A stretch of DNA of 64,000 nt, taken from positions 2,046,001 to 2,110,000 of the forward strand of contig NZ_SJJZ01000001.1 of the NCBI RefSeq assembly GCF_004331345.1. The letters are read 5' to 3'. This DNA comes from Kribbella soli (lineage in GTDB: Bacteria > Actinomycetota > Actinomycetes > Propionibacteriales > Kribbellaceae). Shown piece by piece: positions 51,200 through 60,677 of the stretch. A program made the translations under genes and the position numbers. Position 1 is the stretch's first letter. Each line of letters begins with the position of its first letter. Under the pieces are notes generated by a model. It did not search any database. It was not told the origin of the DNA and worked only from the letters and a program-made list of their open reading frames with translations.

Positions 51200-53024
51200 C
51201 GCGGTTGTCTCCCTCGTTCTGCTCCCAGACCGGTCGCTCCGGTCCACGCTGCGGAGGCGCCTGGGTGCTTGAAGCCACCCACGGGTTGTTGCTCACCGGA
51301 ACGTTCGCAGCCGCTCCTGGATCGTACTTCGCCAGCGACGCCTTCACCGCACCGGCGTCCGGCCGGGTGAACCACGGGACCGTCTTCACCAGCGTGGCCG
51401 GGATCCCGGACGGGAACACGACCGCGCGGCCGGGCGGCATCGAGGCGAGGTCGGAGACCTCCATGATGTTGTGGCGCTGGACCTGCTGGCTGGTGCCGCG
51501 CTTGCCCTCGTTGTACGACACCGAGCTCGAGCTGATGTCGTAGTCGCCGATCATCTTGCTCAGGTTCTCGAGGAAGGACGAGTCGGCGGCGCCACCGCCG
51601 TACACCCGGATGTTGGCCGCGCCCCAGAGCTTCTGCATGCCGTGGTCGCCCCAGCACTCCTGACCCTGCGCCCAGGACTGCAGGATCGTCATCAGCACGA
51701 TGCCGCGGGAACCGAAGTGCGAGTACAGGTCGGGGAGGTTCTTCCACCGGCACACGTTGGCGGCCTCGTCGAGTACGCCGACCAGCGGGCTGGGCATCCG
51801 GCCCATCGGGCAACCGCGGGCGAACTGCTCGGCGGCCTCCACGACGGCGACCGTGAGTGCGGTGACCAGCGGGCCCGCCGTACCGGCGCCTTCCTTGGAC
51901 AGGCTGTACAGCGTGCCGCCCTGGCGGACGAACTCATGCGGGTTGAACTGCGGCCGGTTGTCGTTCGGGCCGTTCGGGATGACCCAGCGGGTCACCTTGC
52001 GGTTGACCAGGAACTGGGCGCTCTGCTGGGCCGTGCCATAGACACCGGCGCGCTGCTTGTCCGGCGCGTTGATGACGCCGGACAGGGCGTCAGCGGACAG
52101 CTGCAGACCGGGGGTGTTGCGCAGGATCCGCTCCGGCTCGTCGTTCCGCTGGTCGGCCAGCCAGCTGTAGACCTGAGTGATCGGCCGCTTGGCGACCGCG
52201 GCCGCGAGCAGCAGGCCGGCCAGCAGGTCCGTACCGGCGGCGTCGAAGAACGCGTCGGTCTGGGCACCCACCTGGCGCTGCGAGGCGACGAAGTGCTCTG
52301 CCAGCTCACGCGCCTTGGTCTCGTCGGTGATGTAGGTCAGCGGGTTCCACCACCAGTTCGGCGGCTCCTCGCAGACCTCCTGCGGGTCGAACACCCACAG
52401 CGGGCCCTTCTCCGAACGCGGCCCGCGGGTCGCGTCGACGATGTCCCGCTTGTTCGAGGTGGCGACGACGCAGCCGGGCGCGTCCAGGATCGCCGGCACC
52501 GCGCGCGACGTGGTCTTACCGGTTCGGGGACCCCAGATGTCGACGTGCATGTCTTCCCAGTTGCCGAAGACCTCGAGGTTGTCCCGGACGGTCCGGCCGA
52601 TCAGGATGCCCGGACCCGCGTGCCCGGCGCCGAGCTGGTTCGCCTTCTCCTGCGCGCCTTCGCGGGTGAGCTTGTAGATCTCGGACCGCTTCGACATCAG
52701 CTGCGCCTGCCGGTCGACCCGGCCGATCGAGCGCTCCCGGTTCCGGAAGAACATCCACCCGCCGCCGACCAGGCCGAGCAGCACCACGATCTCGACGACC
52801 AGGATGCCGGTGGCCGCGCCGGACCACTCCAGGTTCCCCTTCGACAGGTCGACGATCGCGTCGAACGGGTTCCCGGGCGTCCGCGAGCCGTTGATCGCGG
52901 ACGCGACCTTCAGCGCGCCCCACATCGAGAAGACCACCAGCGCGACCGCGCCGACGATCACGAAGATCAGGACGGCCTCGGGTGAGATCGCACCCGGGCC
53001 GGTGCTTTTCTTGCCCTGCGCCAT
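51189..53024 (-). CDS. VirD4/TraG-like type IV coupling ATPase
   Basis: 611 residues. Two N-terminal membrane segments (about 17-40 and 72-93), as in coupling proteins. Walker A GPRTGKTT at residues 165-172; the following TSNKRDIVDATR is the family (T)S.K.D....T. motif. Walker B PLVGVLDEA at 413-421, then ANVCRWKNLPDLYSHFGSRGIVLMTILQSWAQ, a TraG signature. T4CPs form a hexamer that feeds substrate into the channel. The C-terminal tail is Gln/Pro-rich. Next to the VirB4-like gene (6-bp gap). Confidence 0.88.
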   Translation of the reverse strand: MAQGKKSTGPGAISPEAVLIFVIVGAVALVVFSMWGALKVASAINGSRTPGNPFDAIVDLSKGNLEWSGAATGILVVEIVVLLGLVGGGWMFFRNRERSIGRVDRQAQLMSKRSEIYKLTREGAQEKANQLGAGHAGPGILIGRTVRDNLEVFGNWEDMHVDIWGPRTGKTTSRAVPAILDAPGCVVATSNKRDIVDATRGPRSEKGPLWVFDPQEVCEEPPNWWWNPLTYITDETKARELAEHFVASQRQVGAQTDAFFDAAGTDLLAGLLLAAAVAKRPITQVYSWLADQRNDEPERILRNTPGLQLSADALSGVINAPDKQRAGVYGTAQQSAQFLVNRKVTRWVIPNGPNDNRPQFNPHEFVRQGGTLYSLSKEGAGTAGPLVTALTVAVVEAAEQFARGCPMGRMPSPLVGVLDEAANVCRWKNLPDLYSHFGSRGIVLMTILQSWAQGQECWGDHGMQKLWGAANIRVYGGGAADSSFLENLSKMIGDYDISSSSVSYNEGKRGTSQQVQRHNIMEVSDLASMPPGRAVVFPSGIPATLVKTVPWFTRPDAGAVKASLAKYDPGAAANVPVSNNPWVASSTQAPPQRGPERPVWEQNEGDNRGGW

Positions 53025-53030
53025 GACTCG

Positions 53031-54626
53031 TCAGCTCCCCACGCGCGTGGTCGGATCGGGCGGCGGCAGCAGCATCGGGTCGTCCAGGCTGTACTCACCG
53101 ACGACCTGCTCGGTGCCGTCCGGCGCGACCTCGACCTTCTGCGGCTTCCCGTCGTTGCCGGTCGTCCACAGCTTGTTGGTGTCGTTGATCTCGCGTTCGA
53201 CGGAGGTGAGACCGACGTGCACCGGGATGCCCGGCCGGCCACCGACCTTGACCAGGAAGTTGCCTCGGCCGGGAGGAGCGGCCTCCTTGCCGGTGGCCGG
53301 GTCCCACGCGGGCGGGTCCTGCCAGCCGACGAGCATGTTCTGCTCCTCCATGGACATCGACACGACCTCGGTCAGGTTGTCCATCTCGGCGCGCGGCAGA
53401 CCGCCGCAGATGACCATGCCGGAACGCTCGACGAAACCCTTCGCCTTCATCCGGTCCTCGGGGTTCGGCAGCGCGAGCAGGTCGGACATGGTGTGCGAGA
53501 TCATCGCCATGCCGACACCGCGCTGCCGGTTCAGACGGGTCAGCGCGTCGACGCGGTCGACCAGACCGCTCCCGGCCCGCAGCACCCGCCACAGCTCGTC
53601 GAGGATGACGAAGTAGTGCCGCCGCGGCTCCAGTCCGGCGTCCGCGAGCGCCTGCGAGACCGCGACCGCGCCGAACCCGTACGACCAGCAGGCCAGCAGT
53701 ACGGCGGCCTGCAGGCTGGTCTCGGAGTCGTCGACGTTGGACACGTCGAACACCACCGGACGGTCCATCTGGATCGGGTTGTCGGTCTGCTCGGAGAAGA
53801 TCTCGCCCAGCCGGCCACCGCCGACCAGACCGATCAGCGATGCCTCCAGGCCCTCGGTGATCTGCCGATAGCGGTCCAGGCTGCCGCGGTCCAGGGCCAC
53901 GTTGCGGACCCGGTCCGGGGCGTCCTGCACGACTTGCAGCAGGTCACGGAGTACCGGCGTACCTTGGAACCGCTCGTCGAGGACCTTGAGCGCCTCGTCG
54001 AGGATGGTCTCCTCGCGGTCGTTCGGGTTCTGGTTACGCATGATCGCGATGAGCGCCGAGACCATCGTCTGCCGACGGCCGTGGGCGTCCGCCTGGATCG
54101 CCTCGCGGGCCTTGCCGGTCAACCGGAGCGCGGCCTCGCGGGACTCGCCCGGGTCGAGCACGTTCAGGTGGCCACGACCACGGCCGAGCTGGATGACCTG
54201 CCCGCCGAGCGCCTCGATCAGGTCCTTGTAGTCCGGCTTGAGGTCACCGAGCACCAGCGGCATCACGCCGTACCCGGCCAGGCCGAGCGCCATCCGCCGG
54301 GTGATCGTCGACTTGCCCAGACCTGGCTTGCCGAGCACGAACATCGACGGGTTCGAGATCAGCTTGGCCCGCATGAACCAGCTGATCGGGTCGCAGCACA
54401 TGGTCGCGCCGGAGAGGATGTTCCGGCCGATCGGCACGCCGACCATCGGGCTGCCGGTACCGGCCGCGAACGGCCACATTCCGCAGACCTGCACCGTCGT
54501 ACCGCGCCACTCCTGCGGAGCCTGCAGGTACGTCGAGTAGCCGCCGCCCGGGCCGGGCCAGCCACGCGGCATCGGCCGCCTGCCGCGACGGGACGGATCG
54601 ACCGGCTTCTTCTGCTTTTTGCTCAC
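53031..54626 (-). CDS. VirB4-like type IV secretion ATPase
   Basis: 531 residues, no signal, cytosolic. Walker A GKPGLGKST at 99-107, Walker B YFVILDELWRVL at 338-349; QLGRGRGHLNVLDPG and RLNRQRGVGMAMISHTMSDLL are typical VirB4/TraC C-domain stretches. It is shorter than usual (~800) and lacks the N-terminal CagE-like half; that part may be carried by the adjacent SCO6880-family protein. Provides energy for assembly or transport. Confidence 0.85.
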   Translation of the reverse strand: MSKKQKKPVDPSRRGRRPMPRGWPGPGGGYSTYLQAPQEWRGTTVQVCGMWPFAAGTGSPMVGVPIGRNILSGATMCCDPISWFMRAKLISNPSMFVLGKPGLGKSTITRRMALGLAGYGVMPLVLGDLKPDYKDLIEALGGQVIQLGRGRGHLNVLDPGESREAALRLTGKAREAIQADAHGRRQTMVSALIAIMRNQNPNDREETILDEALKVLDERFQGTPVLRDLLQVVQDAPDRVRNVALDRGSLDRYRQITEGLEASLIGLVGGGRLGEIFSEQTDNPIQMDRPVVFDVSNVDDSETSLQAAVLLACWSYGFGAVAVSQALADAGLEPRRHYFVILDELWRVLRAGSGLVDRVDALTRLNRQRGVGMAMISHTMSDLLALPNPEDRMKAKGFVERSGMVICGGLPRAEMDNLTEVVSMSMEEQNMLVGWQDPPAWDPATGKEAAPPGRGNFLVKVGGRPGIPVHVGLTSVEREINDTNKLWTTGNDGKPQKVEVAPDGTEQVVGEYSLDDPMLLPPPDPTTRVGS

Positions 54627-54660
54627 TGTGACTCCCCAGGTGCCACTGTGCTTTGGTCAA

Positions 54661-56169
54661 TCATAGGGATTCCCGCAGTCCGGCCGGTATCGAAAGGTGG
54701 TTCTGCACCACGATGCCCAGCGGCAGCGCTGCGACGAATGCAGAATCCTGGGAGCCGAACGCCGGGCGCAGCAGAACTCGTGCGGTCGCGCCGAGGTTGT
54801 CGATCGCGGCGATCATGTCCGGGATCTGCTCGGCGCTCATCACCGTGCCGGTGACGACCATGCCGAAGTTCACCAGGCCGGCGCCGCGCGCCTCCTCCTG
54901 CGCGGACCGGTCGGCGGCCCGTGCCTCGGCCATGTTGCGCGCGGACGGCCGGGCGGACGCAGTGGCGCGGAACGACGCGTTGCGCTTGTCGGCCTCCACC
55001 ATGCGGGCCGCCGTACCGGCGTCGAGCGGGCGGTAGAGCAGCGTCACGCGCTTGCGGTCGATGTCGGCGTGCGGCGCGACCAGCTGCGACAGCACCGACG
55101 AGAACACCTCACCGCGCGGTGCCTGCGACATCTGCCAGGTCACGGACCAGGCGGAGTCGTGGCGGTACTTGTCCCAGAACGCCTGGGTGGCGGCCGGGCC
55201 GACGTCGGTCCACTGCAGTTCGGGCGGCATGCCCTGGCCGCGCGCCTCGTCGATGAGCATCGCGGACGCCGGGTCGTACGCGATCCGGATCGCCTCGCAC
55301 AGCTCCTGCGCACTGACCGGCCGCGCCGCACCGGCGCCGGTCGCGTTCAGGCTCTGGGTGAGCGCGGGCAGCCGGGCCGCGAGCTCGCGGCCCATGTCGT
55401 CTTCCTTGCGCCGCTTGCCGCTCCGGTCGGTGCCCTTGAAGGTCAACGCGACCCGGGCCGAGACCAGCGCCGAGCCCTCGGGGTAGCTCTGCACGACCTC
55501 GGTCAGCATCGCGCGGGCGATCGGCGGCGTCCCGTCCATCATGTTGTTGCCGACCTCACGGCGCAGCCGGATACCGGTGTCCGGTGCACTCTCCACCGTC
55601 ACCGACGCGGCGACGATGCCCGGCTCGTGGCCGAGCGAGGCGAGCCACTGGCCCCAGTGCGCCACCCAGATGTCCACCTGCTCCTCGTCGACCAGCGAGG
55701 CGCCGTCGGGTTCGGCGTTGATGACGACGGTGAAGTGCCGGGTGCTCGGGTAGTACAGCAGCGCGAACGGCCGCCCGTAGGAGTCCTGGTACTCGCTCAG
55801 CTGGGAGGCTGCGGCGAGGCCGGGAAGCTGGAACTTGCCCCATGCGGTCCGGCCGAGCGGGCCGGAGCGGTAAACGTTGTGCTTAGCCATCTTTGCTCGT
55901 TGCCATCCAATGTGGGTCGAGAGCCGTTGCAGCGTGGAATGCCCGTGCTTGTCCTTCGTGATCAGCAGCCCGAGCGCCGCGCCCACGATCAGCAGGCTGA
56001 CAAGAGCTGCCCTGATGCCGCCCACCATCGTTGCGATGACGACCAGCAGCAGGCCACCCATCATGATGCCGGTGCCGAGCATTCCCAGGCCGGCGATGCC
56101 CGCCGAAGCGGGCCTCCGCCAGTTGCCGTAGGTGCGAGGTGCGCGTCGTACGTTCTCAGCCGCTGCCAC
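54661..56169 (-). CDS. SCO6880 family membrane protein (PrgI/VirB4-N-like)
   Basis: 502 residues, GTG start. Residues 1-15 are basic, two membrane segments follow (about 20-45 and 48-70), then a large soluble domain (about 100-500) with alternating strands such as RPFALLYYPSTRHFTVVINAEP and VALTFKGTDRSGKRRKEDDMGRELAARLPAL. This matches the SCO6880 family named after a Streptomyces protein. The PrgI-like two-helix start plus a VirB4-N-like domain is my inference from its place beside the VirB4 ATPase. Overlaps the VirB6-like gene by 14 bp. Confidence 0.82.
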   Translation of the reverse strand: MAAAENVRRAPRTYGNWRRPASAGIAGLGMLGTGIMMGGLLLVVIATMVGGIRAALVSLLIVGAALGLLITKDKHGHSTLQRLSTHIGWQRAKMAKHNVYRSGPLGRTAWGKFQLPGLAAASQLSEYQDSYGRPFALLYYPSTRHFTVVINAEPDGASLVDEEQVDIWVAHWGQWLASLGHEPGIVAASVTVESAPDTGIRLRREVGNNMMDGTPPIARAMLTEVVQSYPEGSALVSARVALTFKGTDRSGKRRKEDDMGRELAARLPALTQSLNATGAGAARPVSAQELCEAIRIAYDPASAMLIDEARGQGMPPELQWTDVGPAATQAFWDKYRHDSAWSVTWQMSQAPRGEVFSSVLSQLVAPHADIDRKRVTLLYRPLDAGTAARMVEADKRNASFRATASARPSARNMAEARAADRSAQEEARGAGLVNFGMVVTGTVMSAEQIPDMIAAIDNLGATARVLLRPAFGSQDSAFVAALPLGIVVQNHLSIPAGLRESL

Positions 56170-57754
56170 TTGGTCCGTCCGGTGGTGGTGGTGGTTGGTT
56201 GTTTCGGTCGTCGTCGCGGTAATCGTTGGCGCGGTCTCTCTCGCGGTTCAGGTCGCCGCCACCGCCGCTGCCGCTGGGGCCGCCGCCGTCACTGCCTCCC
56301 CCGCCACCGCCGCCGCTGCCTTGGGCGCCCGACTCGCCGCCGTCGCCCATGGCCTCGTTGCCGACCTCCTTGGCGCCGTCCGCAGCCGCCTTGCCGACCT
56401 TGTACGCGGCAATCGCGACGGCGACCGGTATGCCCACCCCGGTGGCGGCCGCACCACCGGCCGCGGCGCCACTGGCTGCGCCGCCTGCTGCTGCGCCACC
56501 GCCTGCCGCACCACCGGCCGCGCCGCCGGCTGCAGCGCCCTCGCCACCGGCCGCGGCACCTTCGGCTCCACCTGTCGCGCCACCGCCGCCACCGCTCGGG
56601 GCCTGCTGCGACGCCCGTCCGACGTTCTGTGCACCGGACGGACCGTCACCACCGCCGCCACCGCCGCCACCGCCGTCGTCCGCCCCTTGTTCAGCGCCCT
56701 TGCTCACCATGTCACCGGCCTTGTCGGCGCCGACCATCTTGGCTGCCATCATGCCGGCGCCGGCTCCACCCGCCGTCGCCCCGACCATCGGCACGATGAA
56801 CCGCATCAGCGCCGGCATGGCGAACAAGGCGAGCACCAGCATCGTGAGACCGGTGACCACGTTCATCACCATGCTGCCGATGTCGTCCGGGTTGCTGGCG
56901 TCGTAGTGCAGCGGGTCGCCGTTGTCCGAGACCAGCCGGATCGCGGTCGCGTAGACGATCGCCGCCACCGGTTTGTACAGGATGAAGGCGAGCAGCCAGG
57001 CGATGATCTTCTTGAACCAGTTCCGGCCCATCTCGGTGTTCGTCGCGGCGGCCGCGATCGGCAGGACGCCGAGCAGCAGGACCAGCATGGCGCTGCGGAC
57101 GACCATCAGCACGATCTGGATCAGGCTGGCGATCACGCAGAGGATGCCGACCGCGATCATGATCCCGATCAGCAGCGGTGAGCCGGCGATGCCGACGATC
57201 GCGGCGAAGCCCAGTACCGCGCCCATCTTCTCGCCGAAGGCCTGCGAGTCGCCGGAGCCGATGTTCTGGCAGCCGTCGACCCAGCCGGTGGTCTTCGAGT
57301 CGAGCGCGGAGCTGATGAGGCAACTGGAGAACATGTCGCCGGCGCTGATCAGCGCCTGGGCAACGGCGATCGAGAACGCCGCGGCCACCGCGAGCGTCAT
57401 CAGCGAGCGGAGCAGTTCGCGGGCCGACTCGCCGCGCTGGGTCCAGGCCATCTGCACGGCGCCCACGATCAGGCCGATGGCGGCGATGAAGAGGGCGATG
57501 AACTGCGTGTGATCCCAGACCCACCCGACCGTGTCATTGGCCGGCGTGCCGTTTTCGTTCCCGACCGCAATGGTCGGCACATAGACCCAGAAGGTGGCGA
57601 TCGTGCTCATCAGCGTTCCGACCGCCGAGCCGATGGCCTTGAGGATTGGCTCGAACACGAACTTCATCACCAGTTCCATGACGGGGGCGAAGACAACCTC
57701 GAGGGCCTTCTTCATCAGGTCGATCGCCCAGTCGATCACATCGAGCGGTATCAC
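56156..57754 (-). CDS. VirB6/TrbL-like polytopic membrane protein with glycine-rich tail
   Basis: 532 residues, GTG start. About six membrane segments in residues 80-320: FIALFIAAIGLIVGAVQMAWTQRGESARELLRSLMTLAV and AAAATNTEMGRNWFKKIIAWLLAFILYKPVAAIVYATA. The last 190 residues are low-complexity Gly/Ala/Ser, probably disordered. TrbL/VirB6 proteins line the inner-membrane channel. A paralogue is the next gene upstream (58613-57756), 1 bp away. Confidence 0.82.
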   Translation of the reverse strand: MIPLDVIDWAIDLMKKALEVVFAPVMELVMKFVFEPILKAIGSAVGTLMSTIATFWVYVPTIAVGNENGTPANDTVGWVWDHTQFIALFIAAIGLIVGAVQMAWTQRGESARELLRSLMTLAVAAAFSIAVAQALISAGDMFSSCLISSALDSKTTGWVDGCQNIGSGDSQAFGEKMGAVLGFAAIVGIAGSPLLIGIMIAVGILCVIASLIQIVLMVVRSAMLVLLLGVLPIAAAATNTEMGRNWFKKIIAWLLAFILYKPVAAIVYATAIRLVSDNGDPLHYDASNPDDIGSMVMNVVTGLTMLVLALFAMPALMRFIVPMVGATAGGAGAGMMAAKMVGADKAGDMVSKGAEQGADDGGGGGGGGGDGPSGAQNVGRASQQAPSGGGGGATGGAEGAAAGGEGAAAGGAAGGAAGGGAAAGGAASGAAAGGAAATGVGIPVAVAIAAYKVGKAAADGAKEVGNEAMGDGGESGAQGSGGGGGGGSDGGGPSGSGGGGDLNRERDRANDYRDDDRNNQPPPPPDGPSGSG

Positions 57755-57755
57755 G

Positions 57756-58613
57756 TCAGGACGTCCTCGGTGAGACGAAGCGAAGGATGGCCGGCAGCGC
57801 GACGACTGCCACGATCATCAGCGTCACGCCCATGATGACCTTGAGGATGTGCGATGCACCTTCCGAACCCATCAGGCTGAACGCGGTGGCATAGATGATC
57901 GCCGCCACCGGTTTGTAGATGATGAACGACGCCAGCCAGGCGAGTGCACGCTTGAACCACATCATCCCCATTTCGGTGTTGGTCGCGGCCGCGGTCAGCG
58001 GAAGCATGCCGACCAGGAGCACGAGCATCCCGTAGCGGACGATCATCAGCGCCAGCTGGATGATGGCGGTGATCACCATCAGGATGCCGACGAAGATCAC
58101 CAGCAACCAGCCGAACGGTTCGTCCATCACGTCGAGCAGGTTCTTCGCGTAGTTGTGGTCGTCCTTCTTCAGCGCCGAGTTGATGATCCAGGTCGAGAAC
58201 CCGTCCGCGGCCGTGATCAGAGTGCCCGCGAAAGCCGTCGCGGCCCCCGTCACCACGACCAAGGTGATCAGCGATTTGAGGATGTCCCGAGCCGGCTCAC
58301 CCCGGTGCGAGATCGCCATCTGGACAGCGCCGACGATGACCGCGAGCGCGGCGATGAACACCATGATGAATTGGGTGTGGGTCTGGATCCACAGGGCCGG
58401 GGTGTTCCCCTCGATGCTCGGAGTGGGGATGTAGACCCAGAGCAGGCCGACGGCCTTCATGACCGCCTCGACGGCATGGATGACGACGTTGGCGATCGCC
58501 TCGAAAATGAAGTCGAAGAACTTGCCGAAGGCCCACTCGAGCGCGGTCTGCAGGCCCTCCTTGAAGCAGTCGTCCCAGTCCCAGGGCCAGCCCGAGCATC
58601 CGAGGATGATCAT
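57756..58613 (-). CDS. Second VirB6/TrbL-like membrane protein
   Basis: 285 residues from ATG 58611-58613. Shares with its neighbour the stretches WVYIPTPS, FIMVFIAALAVIVGAVQMAISHRGEPARDILKSLITLVV and AAATNTEMGMMWFKRALAWLASFIIYKPVAAIIYATA. It ends after the membrane core, without the Gly-rich tail. Start overlaps the stop of the VirB8-like gene (ATGA). Tandem duplication, possibly making a heteromeric channel. Confidence 0.82.
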   Translation of the reverse strand: MIILGCSGWPWDWDDCFKEGLQTALEWAFGKFFDFIFEAIANVVIHAVEAVMKAVGLLWVYIPTPSIEGNTPALWIQTHTQFIMVFIAALAVIVGAVQMAISHRGEPARDILKSLITLVVVTGAATAFAGTLITAADGFSTWIINSALKKDDHNYAKNLLDVMDEPFGWLLVIFVGILMVITAIIQLALMIVRYGMLVLLVGMLPLTAAATNTEMGMMWFKRALAWLASFIIYKPVAAIIYATAFSLMGSEGASHILKVIMGVTLMIVAVVALPAILRFVSPRTS

Positions 58614-59479
58614 GCCGCACCACTGAACCTGACGTAGCCGCTGAGACTGGTCAGGATGTCCGGCTCGACCGACCCGTTGAAGCTGCCGTCGGGCTGCAGC
58701 TCGACGTACCAGTCGCTGCGGTACCACCGCATGGTGACCGGCATCGCGCCGTAAGCCTTGCCGTTCAGATCGGCGACGACCTGGATGATCGTCCGGGTGG
58801 CGTTCGGCGGATAGTCGAGCACCTTGAAGCCGGCGAACTGGATGTCACCGGGCACGGTCGACGACGGCGTCTTGGCCGTCTGCCTTGCCTCGGCGATGGC
58901 CGCGTCCCGGCCTGGACCGGGATACACCCGGCTGTGTAGCGCGGCGATGCCGACCTCCGGGTTCTGGAGCTGGCCGAGCAGGACCATCGCAGCAAGCACC
59001 GCACCCGTGGGCGAATGCGCGAAGCACGAGCGCACACCGTTCGGGCTGGTGCTCGTGGGCCCGCTCGCTGCCTGGATGGGAATCAGCATCTTTCCCTCGA
59101 ACTGCCACGAGACCGCGACCGGTGCGGCGATCCTGGGGATCGCCTGGCTCGGGTTCTTGGCGCGGCAGCCGCCGGTGGAACTGTTGGGCGGCGGCGGCGT
59201 GGTCCGCGTGGCGGTCGGTACTTCGGTCGGCGAGGCGGGTGGCGGCTGGTTCGACTCTTCTTCGGTGGGCTGTCCGGTAGGAACAGCCGTGCTCGGAGTC
59301 TGGCTGGGGTTGGCCGTCGGACTGTCCGAACGACCACCCAGCATGAACCAGACCACCAGGCAGATCAGCACTGCTCCGACGACGATCGCCGACGCGATGA
59401 AGCCACGTTCCTCGAGGAAGGTGGTCTTCTCGCCGTCGGAATCGTCGTCGGAGTCCGTGTTTCTGCTGAACAGTCCCAC
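58610..59479 (-). CDS. VirB8-like bitopic membrane protein
   Basis: 289 residues. Acidic N-terminus, one membrane helix (about 27-47), a Pro/Thr/Ser linker (50-105), and an extracytoplasmic domain of ~180 residues with strands VAVSWQFEGKMLIPIQ, TRTIIQVVADLNGKAYGAMPVTMRWYRSDWYVEL. The topology and NTF2-like fold pattern match VirB8/TcpC proteins; the call is by architecture and position, not clear sequence motifs. Confidence 0.7.
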   Translation of the reverse strand: MGLFSRNTDSDDDSDGEKTTFLEERGFIASAIVVGAVLICLVVWFMLGGRSDSPTANPSQTPSTAVPTGQPTEEESNQPPPASPTEVPTATRTTPPPPNSSTGGCRAKNPSQAIPRIAAPVAVSWQFEGKMLIPIQAASGPTSTSPNGVRSCFAHSPTGAVLAAMVLLGQLQNPEVGIAALHSRVYPGPGRDAAIAEARQTAKTPSSTVPGDIQFAGFKVLDYPPNATRTIIQVVADLNGKAYGAMPVTMRWYRSDWYVELQPDGSFNGSVEPDILTSLSGYVRFSGAA

Positions 59480-59517
59480 CTACGATCAGCCTCCGAGCAA
59501 CTCGCCGTGCGCCCGCG

Positions 59518-59793
59518 TCACTTCAGGGCGTCGACGAGGGCGGTCGCCGCACCGATGACGATGCAGGCAGCCAGGACCCAACCGAGCCGGGCGGCGTGCT
59601 CGCCACCCTCGCCGCGACGCTGACCGATGGCCATCATGCCGCCGGCGATGATGATGCCGAGGGCACAGATCAGGTAGGCGATCCACTTGACCCAGCCGAG
59701 GACCTTGTTCAGGCCTTTCGTCACCTCTACGGGCGGCGCCTCCAGGGGCAGCGAGTTCGGAAGCTCGGTAACCAGGTGGTGAAGCAACATCAT
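59518..59793 (-). CDS. VirB2/TrbC-like small two-helix membrane protein
   Basis: 91 residues. N-terminal ~35 residues, then WIAYLICALGIIIAGGMMAIGQRRG and LGWVLAACIVIGAATALVDAL as two membrane helices separated by a short charged loop, the pilin-like layout. Might be the pilus or channel lining subunit; no signal peptidase site is obvious. Confidence 0.68.
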   Translation of the reverse strand: MMLLHHLVTELPNSLPLEAPPVEVTKGLNKVLGWVKWIAYLICALGIIIAGGMMAIGQRRGEGGEHAARLGWVLAACIVIGAATALVDALK

Positions 59794-59807
59794 TGTCTTG
59801 GTGCCTT

Positions 59808-60428
59808 TCAGTACGGGGCGGGGTAGTCCGCTGGGTTTGACGCGCGAAGTGCGTAGATGGATTCAAGTACTTCGAAAACCTCGTCTGGCGTGTTGTCAGG
59901 CGTGGGAGCCTCCCCTCTGCGCCACTCCTCGATCCACGGGATGTCCCAGACCCTCGGAACACCTCCGCCGACGATGTCGGCGAAGTCGTCGAGCACGCGG
60001 GGCAGCCGGCCAGGAGCGTCCGCGATCAGCACCAGGCCGAGCACGGCGACACCCTGGACGACACCCGAGGCCCACTCGATCGCGGCTCGCTGCGCGGCGC
60101 GCAGACCGGACCCGTGGGTCCGGGCAACCAGGATCACCGGCGTCGGCACCGGCGGCGGCGGAATCGGCCAACGGTGGTTGGACGCCCGGGTCCCCGGCAG
60201 CAGGACCGACATCGTGGTCTCGCCGGAGCCGCCGTGGACACCGACCCACCACAGGGTGTCGGCAGCCGGAATCGCGAACTTGGGCAGGCGCTGATCCTCC
60301 GCGGGCGCCGGCACCCCGTGCTGGGGCGCGGACGGCCCCCGCGGGGTGATGTCCGGCTGAGCTGCGGGGCCTGGCTGCGGCTGCTGCGGGCCCGGAGACT
60401 GCTCTCGTGTCCACGGGTTCTGCGTCAT
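59808..60428 (-). CDS. DUF6668-like protein with a degenerate P-loop
   Basis: 206 residues. Pro/Gln-rich first 45, then TLWWVGVHGGSGETTMSVLLPG, which reads as a deviant Walker A of a MinD/ParA type (GGSGETT instead of GGxGKTT, Glu70 for Lys). LVLIADAPGRLPRVLDDFADI could be the switch region. First gene of the minus-strand secretion run; an ATPase-like scaffold without catalysis is possible. Confidence 0.6.
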   Translation of the reverse strand: MTQNPWTREQSPGPQQPQPGPAAQPDITPRGPSAPQHGVPAPAEDQRLPKFAIPAADTLWWVGVHGGSGETTMSVLLPGTRASNHRWPIPPPPVPTPVILVARTHGSGLRAAQRAAIEWASGVVQGVAVLGLVLIADAPGRLPRVLDDFADIVGGGVPRVWDIPWIEEWRRGEAPTPDNTPDEVFEVLESIYALRASNPADYPAPY

Positions 60429-60611
60429 GGCCCCTCCTCTCGCGGTTCGTCACAGGCTGTTGCCCACCGTATTCTCTCGCTTTCCGGGTGTACTTGCGTG
60501 ACCCATCCACAGGCGAGGATGTTTCTACCCCCTTGTCGGGGTCAGTCGAGCCGACAGGCCCGCGTGGTTTCTGCATGCCCGGAATCCCCGGTATGCCCTC
60601 ATGCGGGGGAC

Positions 60612-60668
60612 ATGCTAGAACGTGGACGCCGGAAGCTGATGAACGAGGGAGACCTGTGGCGGGAATGA
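60612..60668 (+). CDS. Possible 18-residue leader peptide
   Basis: ATG 60612 behind GGGGGA codes for MLERGRRKLMNEGDLWRE and ends at TGA 60668, nine bases before the propeller gene GTG. Could be translated as a leader that opens the next ribosome-binding site. The remaining gap 60429-60611 between the divergent genes holds promoter-like sequence (CATCCACAGG, TTGTCGGGG) and no gene. Confidence 0.3.
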   Translation: MLERGRRKLMNEGDLWRE

Positions 60669-60677
60669 GAGGACATC

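Noticed and set aside
56238..56720. GC-rich repetitive stretch as a DNA repeat
   Set aside because: It is coding low complexity (Gly/Ala tail of the VirB6-like protein); repeated codons explain it.
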